From Phycisphaerae bacterium (lineage in GTDB: Bacteria > Planctomycetota > Phycisphaerae > Phycisphaerales > SM1A02): DNA of 64,000 bases. The stretch lies in NCBI GenBank assembly GCA_002716385.1, contig PBAX01000008.1, forward strand, positions 1-64,000, read 5' to 3'. The notes beneath the pieces were generated by a model that worked only from the letters and a program-made list of their open reading frames with translations, was not told where the DNA came from and ran no database searches. Below, in pieces: positions 7,113-16,177 of this stretch. Position numbers and translations under genes: made by a program. How positions within the stretch are numbered: position 1 is the stretch's first letter; the number at the start of each line of letters is the position of its first letter.

Positions 7113-8240
7113 TCAAGGACAGAAACCCCACCTCTCGATGACGATCAGCAGATCCTCGATGTCGACGGTGCCGTCGTTGTCGATATCGCCTGCACACGCC
7201 GGTGCACAGTCGTCGCAACTTCCGGAGAGCGTCCAGGTTCCGCCGAGCGCCGTGCAATCGACCTCGGTGAGCACATCGCAACCCGTGGCGAGACAGCATG
7301 AGCCTCCGGGTCCACCAATGATTCGCAATGCAGCGGCACCGGAGAGCCAACCATCGGAGAGATGGGTTGTAGGATCGTATGGTTTGCACTTTTCCGAATT
7401 GGACTGTTCATACTGGAAGTTCAGCATGCCGTAAGCCGACGGATCTGAGGGGGTTTCCATTTGCCATACCTGTATGGTTGTTGGTACGGCAGGACCATTG
7501 GGTTGGTATCCATCGGCGGTATAGTTGCCACATGTTGGATCCGCTGGATCAATGACATAGAGCTGGCCTTCTCCGAAGTCCACGATTCCATTGTGGTTTT
7601 CGTCTTGCCATTGAAGGCCTACAAGTGCCAATGCATGGCCGTCACCTATGTTTGGAACATCGTGATTAAGGTCCTGCGGATATATAATCATGAGAACGAC
7701 GGCAGCACCTGTTCTGAGCCAATAGCCCAGTTGGTGCATGTCAACCGTACCTCTGATCACCCACGGTGGAAATTGATCATCTTCTAATGATAGATCCTGC
7801 ATCAAGGAAGCAGGTGATGTAATGGCCTGCAATTGGGTGGCCAGCGGACCTGCGCCGGTGTCATTCAGATAGTTGACCATCCCTCTTACATGTCCAGAAG
7901 CTATTGTGCCGGGACCGTCTTCATCTGTGGTGTTCATGTTGTCGGCGGATCGAAGTATGGCGACGTTTTCCGACCATGCGGCATAGTCGTTGCCGGCAAG
8001 TTCGATTCCGTCAAGTTCAGAGGCGTGTTTATTCTGCAGATAAACCAGATTGTTGATCCACGATGTGGGCACGCAACTCATGTCATTTACTGAACAGTTC
8101 TGATTTTCGGTGTCGGGATATCCCAGATTCAGATCCCAGACATATCCGTAGTCGTTGACATCATTCATGATCAACGGAATTCCCGGTACATCCGATCCAT
8201 TAAGACTCATAAGGACGACAAGAATGATGTTCTGCAGCAC
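7113..8240 (-). CDS. Exported C39-like cysteine-peptidase-fold protein with dockerin
   Basis: The 375-residue product starts at a GTG (8240) with GGGAGGG seven to eight bases upstream. A short hydrophobic leader is followed at about residue 55 by CVPTSWINNLVYLQ, which resembles the catalytic Cys helix of C39-type or papain-like peptidases. Near residue 205 is DGHALALVGLQWQD and then VIDPADP, resembling the His and Asn/Asp positions of the same fold. The tail has one cysteine-rich GACC-like unit (GGSCCLATGCDVLTEVDC) and one dockerin segment (GDIDNDGTVDIEDLLIVIER). Extracellular proteolysis is a reasonable guess; a non-catalytic member of the fold is possible. Transcription is monocistronic as far as can be seen. 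Confidence 0.68.
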   Translation of the reverse strand: MLQNIILVVLMSLNGSDVPGIPLIMNDVNDYGYVWDLNLGYPDTENQNCSVNDMSCVPTSWINNLVYLQNKHASELDGIELAGNDYAAWSENVAILRSADNMNTTDEDGPGTIASGHVRGMVNYLNDTGAGPLATQLQAITSPASLMQDLSLEDDQFPPWVIRGTVDMHQLGYWLRTGAAVVLMIIYPQDLNHDVPNIGDGHALALVGLQWQDENHNGIVDFGEGQLYVIDPADPTCGNYTADGYQPNGPAVPTTIQVWQMETPSDPSAYGMLNFQYEQSNSEKCKPYDPTTHLSDGWLSGAAALRIIGGPGGSCCLATGCDVLTEVDCTALGGTWTLSGSCDDCAPACAGDIDNDGTVDIEDLLIVIERWGFCP

Positions 8241-8414
8241 TGGTTTTCCCTCCCACTAGGCTGGGCTGAATCCAGCACATCATTTTTACCTCATATGGAG
8301 GGGATCACAAAATCAATTCGCTCTGAAAATGGATGTCAAAGGATCATTTGGCGATGGATGTAGGATTCCAGGCCTATGCGTGAAGATCCGCTTTTATCAG
8401 TGCCTGACATGAAA

Positions 8415-8440
8415 GGCCGCCCCTTGTGAAAGGGGCGGCC
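8415..8440. terminator. Hairpin terminator
   Basis: GGCCGCCCC, loop TTGTGAAA, GGGGCGGCC: a perfect 9-bp stem, followed on the minus strand by TTTCATG. It lies 25 bases past the stop of the gene at 8465-8959 and probably terminates it. Confidence 0.8.
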
Positions 8441-8464
8441 TCGGATCTTCGTTGGAATGGAGAA

Positions 8465-8959
8465 CTACTTCTTGTCGGTCGCAGCAGGGGGGGCTGGTAG
8501 TTCCATGATGCTGGCGCCGATGAGCATGATGCCGGAGCCATTCTTGTCGGAACCCATCATGATCTTCGGTGACTCGTTGCTGTCCAGAACACCCATGCCT
8601 GGATCATCCTTGGCGCCGACACCGAGGATGACACGCGCCTTCATGTTGGAATCCATGACACCGAGACCGTAGCCGCCATCCTTCTCGTTGGTCCCGATCA
8701 TGATTCCGGGCTTGCCTTCGGCCGTGAAGATGGTGATCTGGCCGGTCCTGCCGTCCATTTCCTCGTTGGTTCCGACAACGACGCCCGGCTTGCCTTCGGA
8801 GGTGAGGATGGTCAGCTCCTCCAGAATCATCTTCTTGGGGGCCTGCTGATTCATGCCCAGGGCCAGAAGGGCGACCATGCCGAGTCCCATGAAGGCCATG
8901 CCGAAACGCTGTCGGCGGACACGTGACTCCAGCGAGTTGATTCGTTCTTCAGTATTCAT
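8465..8959 (-). CDS. Single-span membrane protein with beta-hairpin repeats
   Basis: The product (164 residues) starts at the ATG at 8959, which has GGAG seven bases upstream. Layout: a short coiled segment (NTEERINSLESRVRRQR), one membrane helix (about residues 20-38, FGMAFMGLGMVALLALGMNQ), then a run of repeats of about 25 residues with the theme G-K-P-G-(I/V)-(V/M)-(I/V)-G-T-N-E and D-S-N-x-(K/E). The soluble part probably forms an extracytoplasmic beta structure. The gene at 58158-58652 has the same layout and repeat theme, so both belong to one local family. Function unknown. Confidence 0.7.
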   Translation of the reverse strand: MNTEERINSLESRVRRQRFGMAFMGLGMVALLALGMNQQAPKKMILEELTILTSEGKPGVVVGTNEEMDGRTGQITIFTAEGKPGIMIGTNEKDGGYGLGVMDSNMKARVILGVGAKDDPGMGVLDSNESPKIMMGSDKNGSGIMLIGASIMELPAPPAATDKK

Positions 8960-9121
8960 GCGCAACTCCATTGTTTGAGGTTGTTCTGTGTATTTTGGTT
9001 TGTCGAACATGACTGTATCAGTCCCGATTGAGTTCGATTCGATGCCGCTACCATGATGCGAGCGATGATCGGGGCCATTTGCCCGCATCCAGACACCGTC
9101 CAGCTGGAAGGGAATCCCGTC

Positions 9122-9301
9122 ATGAAAGTGCTTGCCGGACTACTGCTTGTCATGCTGGCGATGTTCTGTGGATACGGTTTTCTGGCTTCCTTCGAGTTCC
9201 CGGGCATCACCCCATGGAAGATCGGCTACGCGACGGCGGGGGTCATACTCCTGATGGCGGCGATCGGCACCCTTCGATCAGCCCCGAAAAACAGGGGGTG
9301 A
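9122..9301 (+). CDS. Small two-helix membrane protein
   Basis: From the ATG at 9122 (AAGGGA about nine bases upstream) the product is 59 residues with two hydrophobic spans: VLAGLLLVMLAMFCGYGFLA and, after a short loop with FEFPGITPWK, IGYATAGVILLMAAIGTL. It ends with a short basic tail. No family recognised. The gene is divergent from the membrane protein gene at 8465-8959. Confidence 0.5.
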   Translation: MKVLAGLLLVMLAMFCGYGFLASFEFPGITPWKIGYATAGVILLMAAIGTLRSAPKNRG

Positions 9302-9585
9302 GGCCTCCCCGGGATCCAGCACCTTGAGTCGGAACCAGACCCAATACCTTCGTTTTTGGCCTCAAGAGGGCGGGTGCCGACTGAAAACCTGACTGAAAGT
9401 TGTCAGAATTCTGGAACCGAAATATTTGCTTTCCACAGCATCCAGTTTCAAGTGGGCCACCTGCCGGGTTTGGCATATATTCAATTGATAGAAATAGGTC
9501 ATCCAGACCGTCTGGATCCAGTTATTCAGCGGGTCTGGAATCGCTCAAATTTCCCCCCCCCCGTGACCATTGAGGAGAACACGAC
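9302..9585. promoter_or_regulatory. Leader of the subtilase gene with a 10-base C tract
   Basis: These 284 bases hold no gene. An A+T-rich stretch near 9473-9500 (GGCATATATTCAATTGATAG) could contain a promoter, though no exact -35/-10 pair is claimed. Ten consecutive C residues occupy 9553-9562, followed by GAGGAG about ten bases before the ATG at 9586. A homopolymer of this length between promoter and gene can vary in length by slippage. Confidence 0.4.
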
Positions 9586-11943
9586 ATGTCCACCATCAAG
9601 ATGCAGCATGCCTTCGGGCTTTCGCTAGGTCTGGCTCTGCCAGCCCTGGTTTTGGCTGCCGGCCTGGAAACCCCATCAATCGACCCCGAGGTCGAATCCA
9701 TCATTCCCGAGGCAAACCCGATGGATCATGAGCACAAGCCACGCTCGCTCATGATGCGTTTCAAGGAGTCGGCTTCAGCCAGTGAACGAGCTGCTTTTCT
9801 TGCTGAACTCGGCGGCACCGTGAGAACCTCCTTCACCCTGGTTCCAAATCTCGTGGAGGTCACACTCGACAAGAGCGTCGAGGAAGGTCTCGCGATCGCC
9901 GGAACACGTTCGGATGTTCTCCAGTATGTGGAGCCCAACTACATCTACCGAGCATTCGACACGACACCCAATGATCCAGCCTATTCGAACCTCTGCGGCA
10001 TGGAATCAATCAATGCACCGGCAGCCTGGGATGACCACATCGGCGATGAATCATTCGTGATCGCGATCATCGATACCGGTATCGACTACAACCATCCCGA
10101 TCTCGTCGACAACATGTGGCGGAATCCAGGTGAGATACCGGGAAATGGCGTGGACGACGACAACAACGGGTACATCGATGACGTCTACGGATACGACTTC
10201 TACAGCAATCAGGGCGACCCAATGGACACCAACGGCCATGGCACGCACTGTGGCGGTACGGTTGGTGGACAGGGCAACAACGGCGTCGGTGTTGCTGGCG
10301 TCATGTGGGAATGCTCGCTCGCTGGCGTTCAGTTCCTCGGCGGAAACGGCAGTGGATCTCTGGACGGAGCCGTCGGCGCCGTGCAGTACTGCAGGATTAA
10401 CAACATCCCTGTCTCCAACAATTCATGGGACGGAGGGGGTTTCTCCCAGTCACTCTACGATGCCATCAACAACGCAGGCAGTCAGGTAAACCACGTCTTC
10501 GTGGCGGCGGCTGGCAACAGCGGAACCAACGGTGCTTCGTATCCGGCGGCCTATGATCTCGACAACATCATTGCCGTCGCGGCAACGGACTGCAACGACA
10601 ACCTCGCCAACTTCAGTCAGTATTCCGCGACGCAAGTCGATGTGGCTGCCGTCGGTGTCGACGTCTACAGTTCGACTCCGGGCAACAACTACGATTTCTA
10701 CAGCGGCACCTCGATGGCGACACCGCACGTGGCCGGTGCTGTAGGCCTGGTCTACTCCGTCATGGGTGAGGATGCGACACCAGCTGAGGTCAAGGCCTTG
10801 ATCATGGACAACGTCCGTCCGGTCAGCGGTCTCACAGGGAGATGCGTCACCGGCGGCGTCATCGACGTGGCAGCCTCGCTCGCCAACACGTTCCTCGGGC
10901 CCCAGATCCAACTGCTCACTTCGATTCCGGAATCCATGGATCCGAACGTCTCCATGATGCATCGTGTACAGATCGATCCTCGTGAAGACAATCTTCTGCT
11001 CGGCTCCGTGAAGATGCGATATCGAATGGGTGACAGTGGTGGATTCGAAACCATCACCATGACGCCCGATGGTCTGAACATCTGGGCTGCCGAGATCCCG
11101 GGTGCCGGTTGTGATGAATCACCCGAGCTCTACTTCGAGGTCACAGGTCAGACCGCCGGTCTGGTCACCATTCCCAGTGCCGGTCCTTTCGCACCGTACG
11201 GATACTTCATCGGTGAGGCGGTCGTCTCGTTCTCCGACGACTTCAACTCCGACAAGGGCTGGACGGTATCCGGAGACGCATCCGATGGTGGATGGACACG
11301 AGGTATCCCGGTCAACTGCAACCGCGGCGACCCAGTCTCCGACTATGACGGTTCGGCCAGCGCCTTCCTCACTGACAACTCCATCAACGGTGGCGACTGC
11401 AACAGTGATGTCGACAATGGATCGACGGTACTGCTCTCGCCAGTGTTCGATGCCAGTGGATCCGATGAGACCATCATCTCCTACGCACGATGGCACAGCA
11501 ACAACTACGGCGACAACCCGGGCACCGATCCGATGATCGTCGAGATCTCGAATGATTATGGACTCACCTGGTCCAACCTCGAGACCGTCGGGCCGACCGG
11601 TGCCGGCACAACTGGTGGCTGGATCGATGTCAGCTTCAAGGTGGAGGACGTCCTCCCCGGTACAGCACTGATGCAAGTCCGCTTCACGGTCTCGGATCTT
11701 GGTGATACCCAGTCCGTCGTCGAGTCCGGCATCGACGCGTTTTCCGTCGAATACATCGAGTGTGGTCCCGAGACCCCTTGCGATGGCGACATAGACGGAA
11801 ACCAGAGCGTCACTGTCGAGGATCTCCTCGTGGCTATCGGGAACTTCGGTAACTCTGGAGATGGCGACGTCAACAACGACGGCTCCGTCACAACCGATGA
11901 CATCCTGATCATCATCAGCAACTGGGGGCCATGTGACGGCTGA
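9586..11943 (+). CDS. Secreted S8 subtilisin-like serine protease with dockerin
   Basis: The 785-residue precursor has a signal peptide (to about residue 25, VLAAG), an I9-type propeptide region (about residues 50-120, ending YVEPNYIYRA) and an S8 catalytic domain. The triad is visible: Asp in DTGIDYNHPD (about residue 163), His in NGHGTHCGG (about 221) and Ser in GTSMATPHVAG (about 376). A beta-sandwich region follows (about 545-725, starting FSDDFNSDKGW), like the galactose-binding or MAM-type ends of secreted peptidases. A dockerin pair closes the protein (CDGDIDGNQSVTVEDLL and GDVNNDGSVTTDDILII). GAGGAG precedes the ATG. All catalytic residues are intact, so an active extracellular protease is expected. 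It is followed by a terminator. Confidence 0.95.
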   Translation: MSTIKMQHAFGLSLGLALPALVLAAGLETPSIDPEVESIIPEANPMDHEHKPRSLMMRFKESASASERAAFLAELGGTVRTSFTLVPNLVEVTLDKSVEEGLAIAGTRSDVLQYVEPNYIYRAFDTTPNDPAYSNLCGMESINAPAAWDDHIGDESFVIAIIDTGIDYNHPDLVDNMWRNPGEIPGNGVDDDNNGYIDDVYGYDFYSNQGDPMDTNGHGTHCGGTVGGQGNNGVGVAGVMWECSLAGVQFLGGNGSGSLDGAVGAVQYCRINNIPVSNNSWDGGGFSQSLYDAINNAGSQVNHVFVAAAGNSGTNGASYPAAYDLDNIIAVAATDCNDNLANFSQYSATQVDVAAVGVDVYSSTPGNNYDFYSGTSMATPHVAGAVGLVYSVMGEDATPAEVKALIMDNVRPVSGLTGRCVTGGVIDVAASLANTFLGPQIQLLTSIPESMDPNVSMMHRVQIDPREDNLLLGSVKMRYRMGDSGGFETITMTPDGLNIWAAEIPGAGCDESPELYFEVTGQTAGLVTIPSAGPFAPYGYFIGEAVVSFSDDFNSDKGWTVSGDASDGGWTRGIPVNCNRGDPVSDYDGSASAFLTDNSINGGDCNSDVDNGSTVLLSPVFDASGSDETIISYARWHSNNYGDNPGTDPMIVEISNDYGLTWSNLETVGPTGAGTTGGWIDVSFKVEDVLPGTALMQVRFTVSDLGDTQSVVESGIDAFSVEYIECGPETPCDGDIDGNQSVTVEDLLVAIGNFGNSGDGDVNNDGSVTTDDILIIISNWGPCDG

Positions 11944-11976
11944 GTTCGCCACAAGTCCGCTTTGATTTGAAACATG

Positions 11977-12003
11977 CAGGCCGCTCCCTCCGGGGGCGGC
12001 CTG
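11977..12003 (+). terminator. Rho-independent terminator of the subtilase gene
   Basis: CAGGCCGC ... GCGGCCTG with a G+C-rich loop, followed by TTTGCTTTC. It lies 33 bases after the subtilase stop codon. Confidence 0.85.
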
Positions 12004-12074
12004 TTTGCTTTCATGGACCGGTATTCACGGAGGGCTCCGGAAGCTGGTGGCAAGTATTCCGTTATGATCCTTCC

Positions 12075-12791
12075 ATGACTTTCAGCCTTGATCATGTGAT
12101 CTTCTTCGGACGCACATGGGCGGAATGCCTCGGCATGTATGCCCTCGAGGAGTCGCAGCTGGCAGGCCGGCGAATCCTCGATTGCCCCGGTGGTCCGGAT
12201 GCACTCGTGGCCGAGGGCATCGCCCGCGGTCTGGACATCCATGCGGTCGATCCTCAGTATGCCTTCGAGCCCGATGTCCTCGAGGAGCGAGGCCACCGGG
12301 AGATCACCGATGCGATGAAGAAGTGGCAGGAGGATCCTGCGCAGGCTCTGGAGGAGAAGCAGGCCGAGGAGTTCACCAGACTCAAGCTCGAGGCTCTGGC
12401 CAGTTTCATTGCCGCCTACAGCTCACATCGGGATCGTTTCATCGATGCGTCCCTGCCGAACCTTCCATTCGAGGATGATTCCTTCGATCTGGTTCTCAGC
12501 GGCCACTTCCTGTTTCTGTATGCTTCCATCGATCATGGTGGACTCATGTCCCATGATCAGATCGATCTGGATTTCCACATCAGGTCTGTTCGTGAACTGG
12601 TGCGAGTGGGTAGGGAGGTGCGTATATTCCCGACATTCGCGACGACCGGTCCCGCCCGTCGTCAGCCGTATGTCGAACCCGTCATGGAAGCGATCGCCGA
12701 CGATGGTTTGCAGGTCGAACTGGTTCCATCGAACTGGGTCGAGGGCGACTTCACGGAGTTCAACGATCTGATCCGAATTACGAGGTCTTAA
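12075..12791 (+). CDS. SAM-dependent methyltransferase-like protein
   Basis: The ATG at 12075 gives 238 residues; an upstream in-frame start would run through the preceding terminator. LDCPGGPDALVAEGIARG (about residues 34-52) fits motif I of class I methyltransferases, followed by the acidic strand HAVDPQY. FEDDSFDLVLSGHFLFLY (about 137-154) fits the motif IV region. An insertion rich in Glu and Lys (about 75-105) separates them. The substrate is unknown. Family membership is inferred from these motifs. Confidence 0.7.
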   Translation: MTFSLDHVIFFGRTWAECLGMYALEESQLAGRRILDCPGGPDALVAEGIARGLDIHAVDPQYAFEPDVLEERGHREITDAMKKWQEDPAQALEEKQAEEFTRLKLEALASFIAAYSSHRDRFIDASLPNLPFEDDSFDLVLSGHFLFLYASIDHGGLMSHDQIDLDFHIRSVRELVRVGREVRIFPTFATTGPARRQPYVEPVMEAIADDGLQVELVPSNWVEGDFTEFNDLIRITRS

Positions 12792-12809
12792 ACTTTGGTT
12801 GATTCATCC

Positions 12810-13043
12810 ATGAACAATCTCGATCTGGACAATCCACGCCGCAAGCCATTGACGCGGTTCGAGGACGCCATGCTCTTCTTCGTGATGATCTTCGTGGCAG
12901 GAGTGCTCGTGTATCTGTTCCTGCCTCGAGTGGAGCATATGCATGTCGACGAAAAGGGCGTGGTCACTCGACAGTGGACCTATGAAACCGTCGAGACGCT
13001 TCAGCCCGACAAACCCAAAGCCATGGATGAAACACTCAGGTGA
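12810..13043 (+). CDS. Small single-span membrane protein
   Basis: 77 residues from the ATG at 12810; a TTG at 12795 is the alternative. One hydrophobic helix (AMLFFVMIFVAGVLVYLFLP) is followed by a polar C-terminal tail containing EHMHVDEKGVVTRQW. It follows the methyltransferase gene by 18 bases and is likely in the same operon. It ends 10 bases from the convergent trhO gene. No family recognised. Confidence 0.5.
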   Translation: MNNLDLDNPRRKPLTRFEDAMLFFVMIFVAGVLVYLFLPRVEHMHVDEKGVVTRQWTYETVETLQPDKPKAMDETLR

Positions 13044-13053
13044 TTCGGCCGGA

Positions 13054-13962
13054 TCAGTCGGTCACGTGACGCTCACCACGTGCTCTGGCCAGTTCAACCT
13101 GCTTCTGACGCTCGGCGTATCGGGCCTTCTGTTCGGCAGTCGTGTGATCGTGGCACCGTGGGCAGCTGACGCCCGGCTGAAACTGATCCGACTGCTTGTC
13201 TGAATCGTTCAATGGGAACCGGCACGCCCGGCAGAGTTCGTACTCGCCGATCTCGAGCCCGTGACCGACCGAGACCCGTTCATCGAAGACGAAGCACTGG
13301 CCTTCCCAGAGGCTTTCATCCTCCGGGATCTCCTCGAGATACTTCAGGATGCCGCCCTCGAGATGGTAGACCTCCTTGACGCCGGCCTGCTTGAGCAGGG
13401 CGGTCGATTTCTCGCAACGGATGCCGCCCGTGCAGAACATGGCGACCCGGGGTTGGGCGGCGATCTCCAGTTCCTCGTCGATCCACTGTGGCAACTGTCC
13501 GAACGACTTGATGTCGGGGTTGACGGCATCCTTGAAGGTTCCGATCTCGACCTCGTAGTCGTTGCGAGTGTCGATCACGATGACGTTCGGATCGCTGATG
13601 AGTTCGTTCCACTCGGAGGGCTTCACGTAGGTGCCCACCAGTTGGGCCGGATCGATGCCCGGCACGCCCATCGTGACGATCTCCTTCTTGAGTCTCACCC
13701 GGAGTTTCCGGAAGGGCTGCGTCTCAGCGGAGGATTCCTTCCACTTGAGATCACTCAGGCGAGGATCGCTTCGCAGGAAATCGAGAACGGCCATGATGCC
13801 TTCCCGAGGGCCGGCGATCGTGGAGTTGATACCTTCCTCCGCCAGCAGGATGATTCCCCGTACATCGTTGTCATGACAGCACGACTCGATGGGAGCCTGC
13901 AGAGCGGCGTGGTCATCGAGAGTGACGAACTTGTAGAAGGTGACGACGAGCAGTGGGTCCAA
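13054..13962 (-). CDS. trhO: tRNA uridine(34) hydroxylase, rhodanese family
   Basis: The 302-residue protein matches the TrhO (YceA) family: an N-terminal domain with YKFVTLDD and GIILLAEEGINSTIAG, a rhodanese domain (about residues 115-210) with the active-site loop FCTGGIRCEK (first Cys near 177), and a C-terminal zinc-binding region with CRACRFPL and CPRCH. The family performs oxygen-dependent 5-hydroxylation of uridine 34 in some tRNAs, supporting wobble decoding. It starts at TTG (13962) and is last in a string with a cupin and a cholesterol-oxidase-like gene, 27 bases after the cupin stop. The link to those genes may only be shared transcription. Confidence 0.92.
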   Translation of the reverse strand: MDPLLVVTFYKFVTLDDHAALQAPIESCCHDNDVRGIILLAEEGINSTIAGPREGIMAVLDFLRSDPRLSDLKWKESSAETQPFRKLRVRLKKEIVTMGVPGIDPAQLVGTYVKPSEWNELISDPNVIVIDTRNDYEVEIGTFKDAVNPDIKSFGQLPQWIDEELEIAAQPRVAMFCTGGIRCEKSTALLKQAGVKEVYHLEGGILKYLEEIPEDESLWEGQCFVFDERVSVGHGLEIGEYELCRACRFPLNDSDKQSDQFQPGVSCPRCHDHTTAEQKARYAERQKQVELARARGERHVTD

Positions 13963-13989
13963 AGCGAGATTCCGTTTCCTGTGGCCGTA

Positions 13990-14364
13990 TCAGTCCAGCC
14001 AGATTCCGGTCGTGGTCTTCTCCGAGGCTTCCAGATCACCGGTGTTCACGAGTCCGGCTGGTTCGACCAGCATGACCGAACATTCCTTCTCGGCGACGGG
14101 GCGATGCTCGACGCCGCGAGGGACCACGATCATATCGCCCTGGTTCAGCTCGACGCTTCGATCCCTGAACTCCATCGTGAAGGAGCCGTCGATCACCAGG
14201 AACATCTCGTCCTCGTCCGCATGTGAATGCCAGTCGAAGGCGCCGATGAACTTGGCGAGCTTGACCTGCTGGCCGTTCAGTTCGGCGATGATGCGGGGTG
14301 ACCAGTGATCGCTGAATGTCGCCAACGCATCGGAGAGTCTGATTCTTTTGTTCTGACCATTCAT
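13990..14364 (-). CDS. Cupin-domain protein
   Basis: The ATG at 14364 overlaps the upstream oxidase stop as ATGA and gives 124 residues. The cupin core is clear: FDWHSHADEDEMFLVIDGSF (metal-ligand His/His/Glu of motif 1) and GDMIVVPRGVEHRP (Gly, Pro and His of motif 2). It is a small single-domain cupin like those often annotated as mannose-6-phosphate-isomerase-like. Reaction unknown; the coupling suggests co-production with the flavoenzyme. Confidence 0.85.
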   Translation of the reverse strand: MNGQNKRIRLSDALATFSDHWSPRIIAELNGQQVKLAKFIGAFDWHSHADEDEMFLVIDGSFTMEFRDRSVELNQGDMIVVPRGVEHRPVAEKECSVMLVEPAGLVNTGDLEASEKTTTGIWLD

Positions 14365-16142
14365 GAGGGCATGAGCCTGTCGAGGAATTCGTTTCGGAAG
14401 ATGCCATGTGGATCGAGTGCCTGAAGCTGATCGATGGAGTGCTGCCAGTTGGCCTTGTCCGGCCGTCCGGTCGTCAATGAATCGGGTACGTATTCCTCGA
14501 TCACGTTGTCGCTGGTCCAGGGTCCGGCACCGGTATAGCCCCAGCCCTTGGACCATTCCACACGCATGCTGGCATAGTCGCCGACGTAGTGTTCGAACAT
14601 CCACTGCTCGAGTTCCGCATAGAAGTCGCCCGAGTTGGGCGTCCCGGGCACGGTCAGGAGATCGAGCCAGACCGCGCAGTCCCAGTCGGGATGATCGTTG
14701 CAGGGGACCACGGCCGAGAGGGGCACGTCGGTGGCGTTCTCCAGTTCGGCATGGGCCGGATCGTCGAGTCCGGTGATCCGGATCTCCATGGGGCCGTTGA
14801 TCGGATACTTGCCGTTGTCCGCATAGGACTGGATCAATGTCTCGTACTTCTGGACGAACTCGTGAATGACACGCTGCACATCGGATCGACGGGTCAGGAC
14901 CGCATACCCGTTGGCGGTGACTCGAAGCGTCGTCGGTCTGACGTAGAGCAAAAGGTTCTTCGAGGGTCCCCAGAGATCGAAGGCGCCGTCGAACAGCAGG
15001 CCCAGTGACGTCACCGTCTCCATGAGCTGGCCGAACTGGGGGGTCAGTCCGGGGGCACCATCCATGATCTGGCCGATCAGGTTGGAGACCTCCTCCGAGA
15101 TGTTGTCGGAGAAGGGATAGTTGAACGGACCGTCGACCTCACGCGACCAGAATGGCTTGGTCGGTTGAACCGTCCAGACCTTCAGCCAGGGATTGTTGGT
15201 GAACGGATACCAGATGGCCTCGACGCGGCCACTGCTCTGGAGAAAGCTGTCCATCGTTCGACCGGATGATCCCGCTTCCGCGAACATCTCGCCGGCGGTG
15301 ATGCTGACCCAGCTCTCGCATCGGAGATTGTGGTTCTCCTCGACGCGAAGTTCCGCTTCGATCACGATCGTGCGGCCCAAGGCCACCAGCATGGCGGCTG
15401 CATCGGGATGTGAACGATTGAAGCTCATCAGTTCATAGCGTTCGTTCTTGTGATTCCAGGCGACGCAGGTCAGACGCAGGATTCGATTGCTCATCGTTCC
15501 GTAGGTCTGGCCGGGTTGACGCTGTTCACCATCGGCGGGGATGCCAGTTCCATGTCCGTCGATTGCGAGTACGCCACCAACACTCAGGTCACCGGGCGCA
15601 GGGCATGAGGTGACGCCGTATCCCTCGTTCTCCAGATAGGTCAGCAGGGCTTCCATGGAGGCACCGGCACCGACCGTGACGGCGGGCGGGGATACCTGCG
15701 ACATCTCCATCGACACGAAGTTGGTCGTCATGTCCAGAAGGATGACTCTGGTGTCCATCGTGGTGTCCTGGGCGACGACGATGGGGGACCAGTTGTGCGA
15801 GTACCCACGGGCCCGGATGGTGTATCCATTCTCGGCGGCCCAGTTGGCGAGCGTCACGACCTCGTCGGCGTCGGCAGGTCGGCAGGTCCACAGATCGTCG
15901 ATCTGGATGCCGCCCGACCAGTTGCGAAAGGCCTGTCGGAAGAACTCGATGTCTGGCGGGAATTCGACCGGTGGCTGGCTTGTTGTGGGGATCAGCTTGC
16001 GGGGGACGCTTTCAATCTTCTCCCATCGAGGCGACGCGGTGCCCAACGGCGACATGATCGCACCTGCGCCGATGGCCGCGGTGGTTCCGAGGAAGCCTCG
16101 GCGGCTGGTATTCGATGATGGTTCCGATGTCGGCTGGTCCAC
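14361..16142 (-). CDS. Type II cholesterol-oxidase-like FAD enzyme, Tat-exported
   Basis: The product resembles the VAO-fold (covalent FAD) cholesterol oxidases known from Brevibacterium and Rhodococcus: SRRGFLGTTAAIGAGA (twin-arginine signal, residues 13-28), FRNWSGGIQIDDLWTC, then WAAENGYTIRARGYSHNWSP, where the His near residue 116 matches the FAD-linking His. A substrate-cap region and the C-terminal FAD-side segment (LDPHGIFRNEFL) follow. Start: a GTG at 16142 has AGGAG eight bases upstream; earlier starts at 16172 and 16214 lie at or in the terminator of the preceding gene. Sterol oxidation is a family-based guess; other alcohols are possible. The protein is 593 residues, full length for the family. 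Confidence 0.82.
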   Translation of the reverse strand: MDQPTSEPSSNTSRRGFLGTTAAIGAGAIMSPLGTASPRWEKIESVPRKLIPTTSQPPVEFPPDIEFFRQAFRNWSGGIQIDDLWTCRPADADEVVTLANWAAENGYTIRARGYSHNWSPIVVAQDTTMDTRVILLDMTTNFVSMEMSQVSPPAVTVGAGASMEALLTYLENEGYGVTSCPAPGDLSVGGVLAIDGHGTGIPADGEQRQPGQTYGTMSNRILRLTCVAWNHKNERYELMSFNRSHPDAAAMLVALGRTIVIEAELRVEENHNLRCESWVSITAGEMFAEAGSSGRTMDSFLQSSGRVEAIWYPFTNNPWLKVWTVQPTKPFWSREVDGPFNYPFSDNISEEVSNLIGQIMDGAPGLTPQFGQLMETVTSLGLLFDGAFDLWGPSKNLLLYVRPTTLRVTANGYAVLTRRSDVQRVIHEFVQKYETLIQSYADNGKYPINGPMEIRITGLDDPAHAELENATDVPLSAVVPCNDHPDWDCAVWLDLLTVPGTPNSGDFYAELEQWMFEHYVGDYASMRVEWSKGWGYTGAGPWTSDNVIEEYVPDSLTTGRPDKANWQHSIDQLQALDPHGIFRNEFLDRLMPS

Positions 16143-16177
16143 GTGACGACTCCTGTTTCGATCCTTCAGCATAGTAA

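Noticed and set aside
13261-14226. Plus-strand open frame of 321 codons
   Set aside because: It overlaps trhO and the cupin gene in antisense; both of those have strong motif support.
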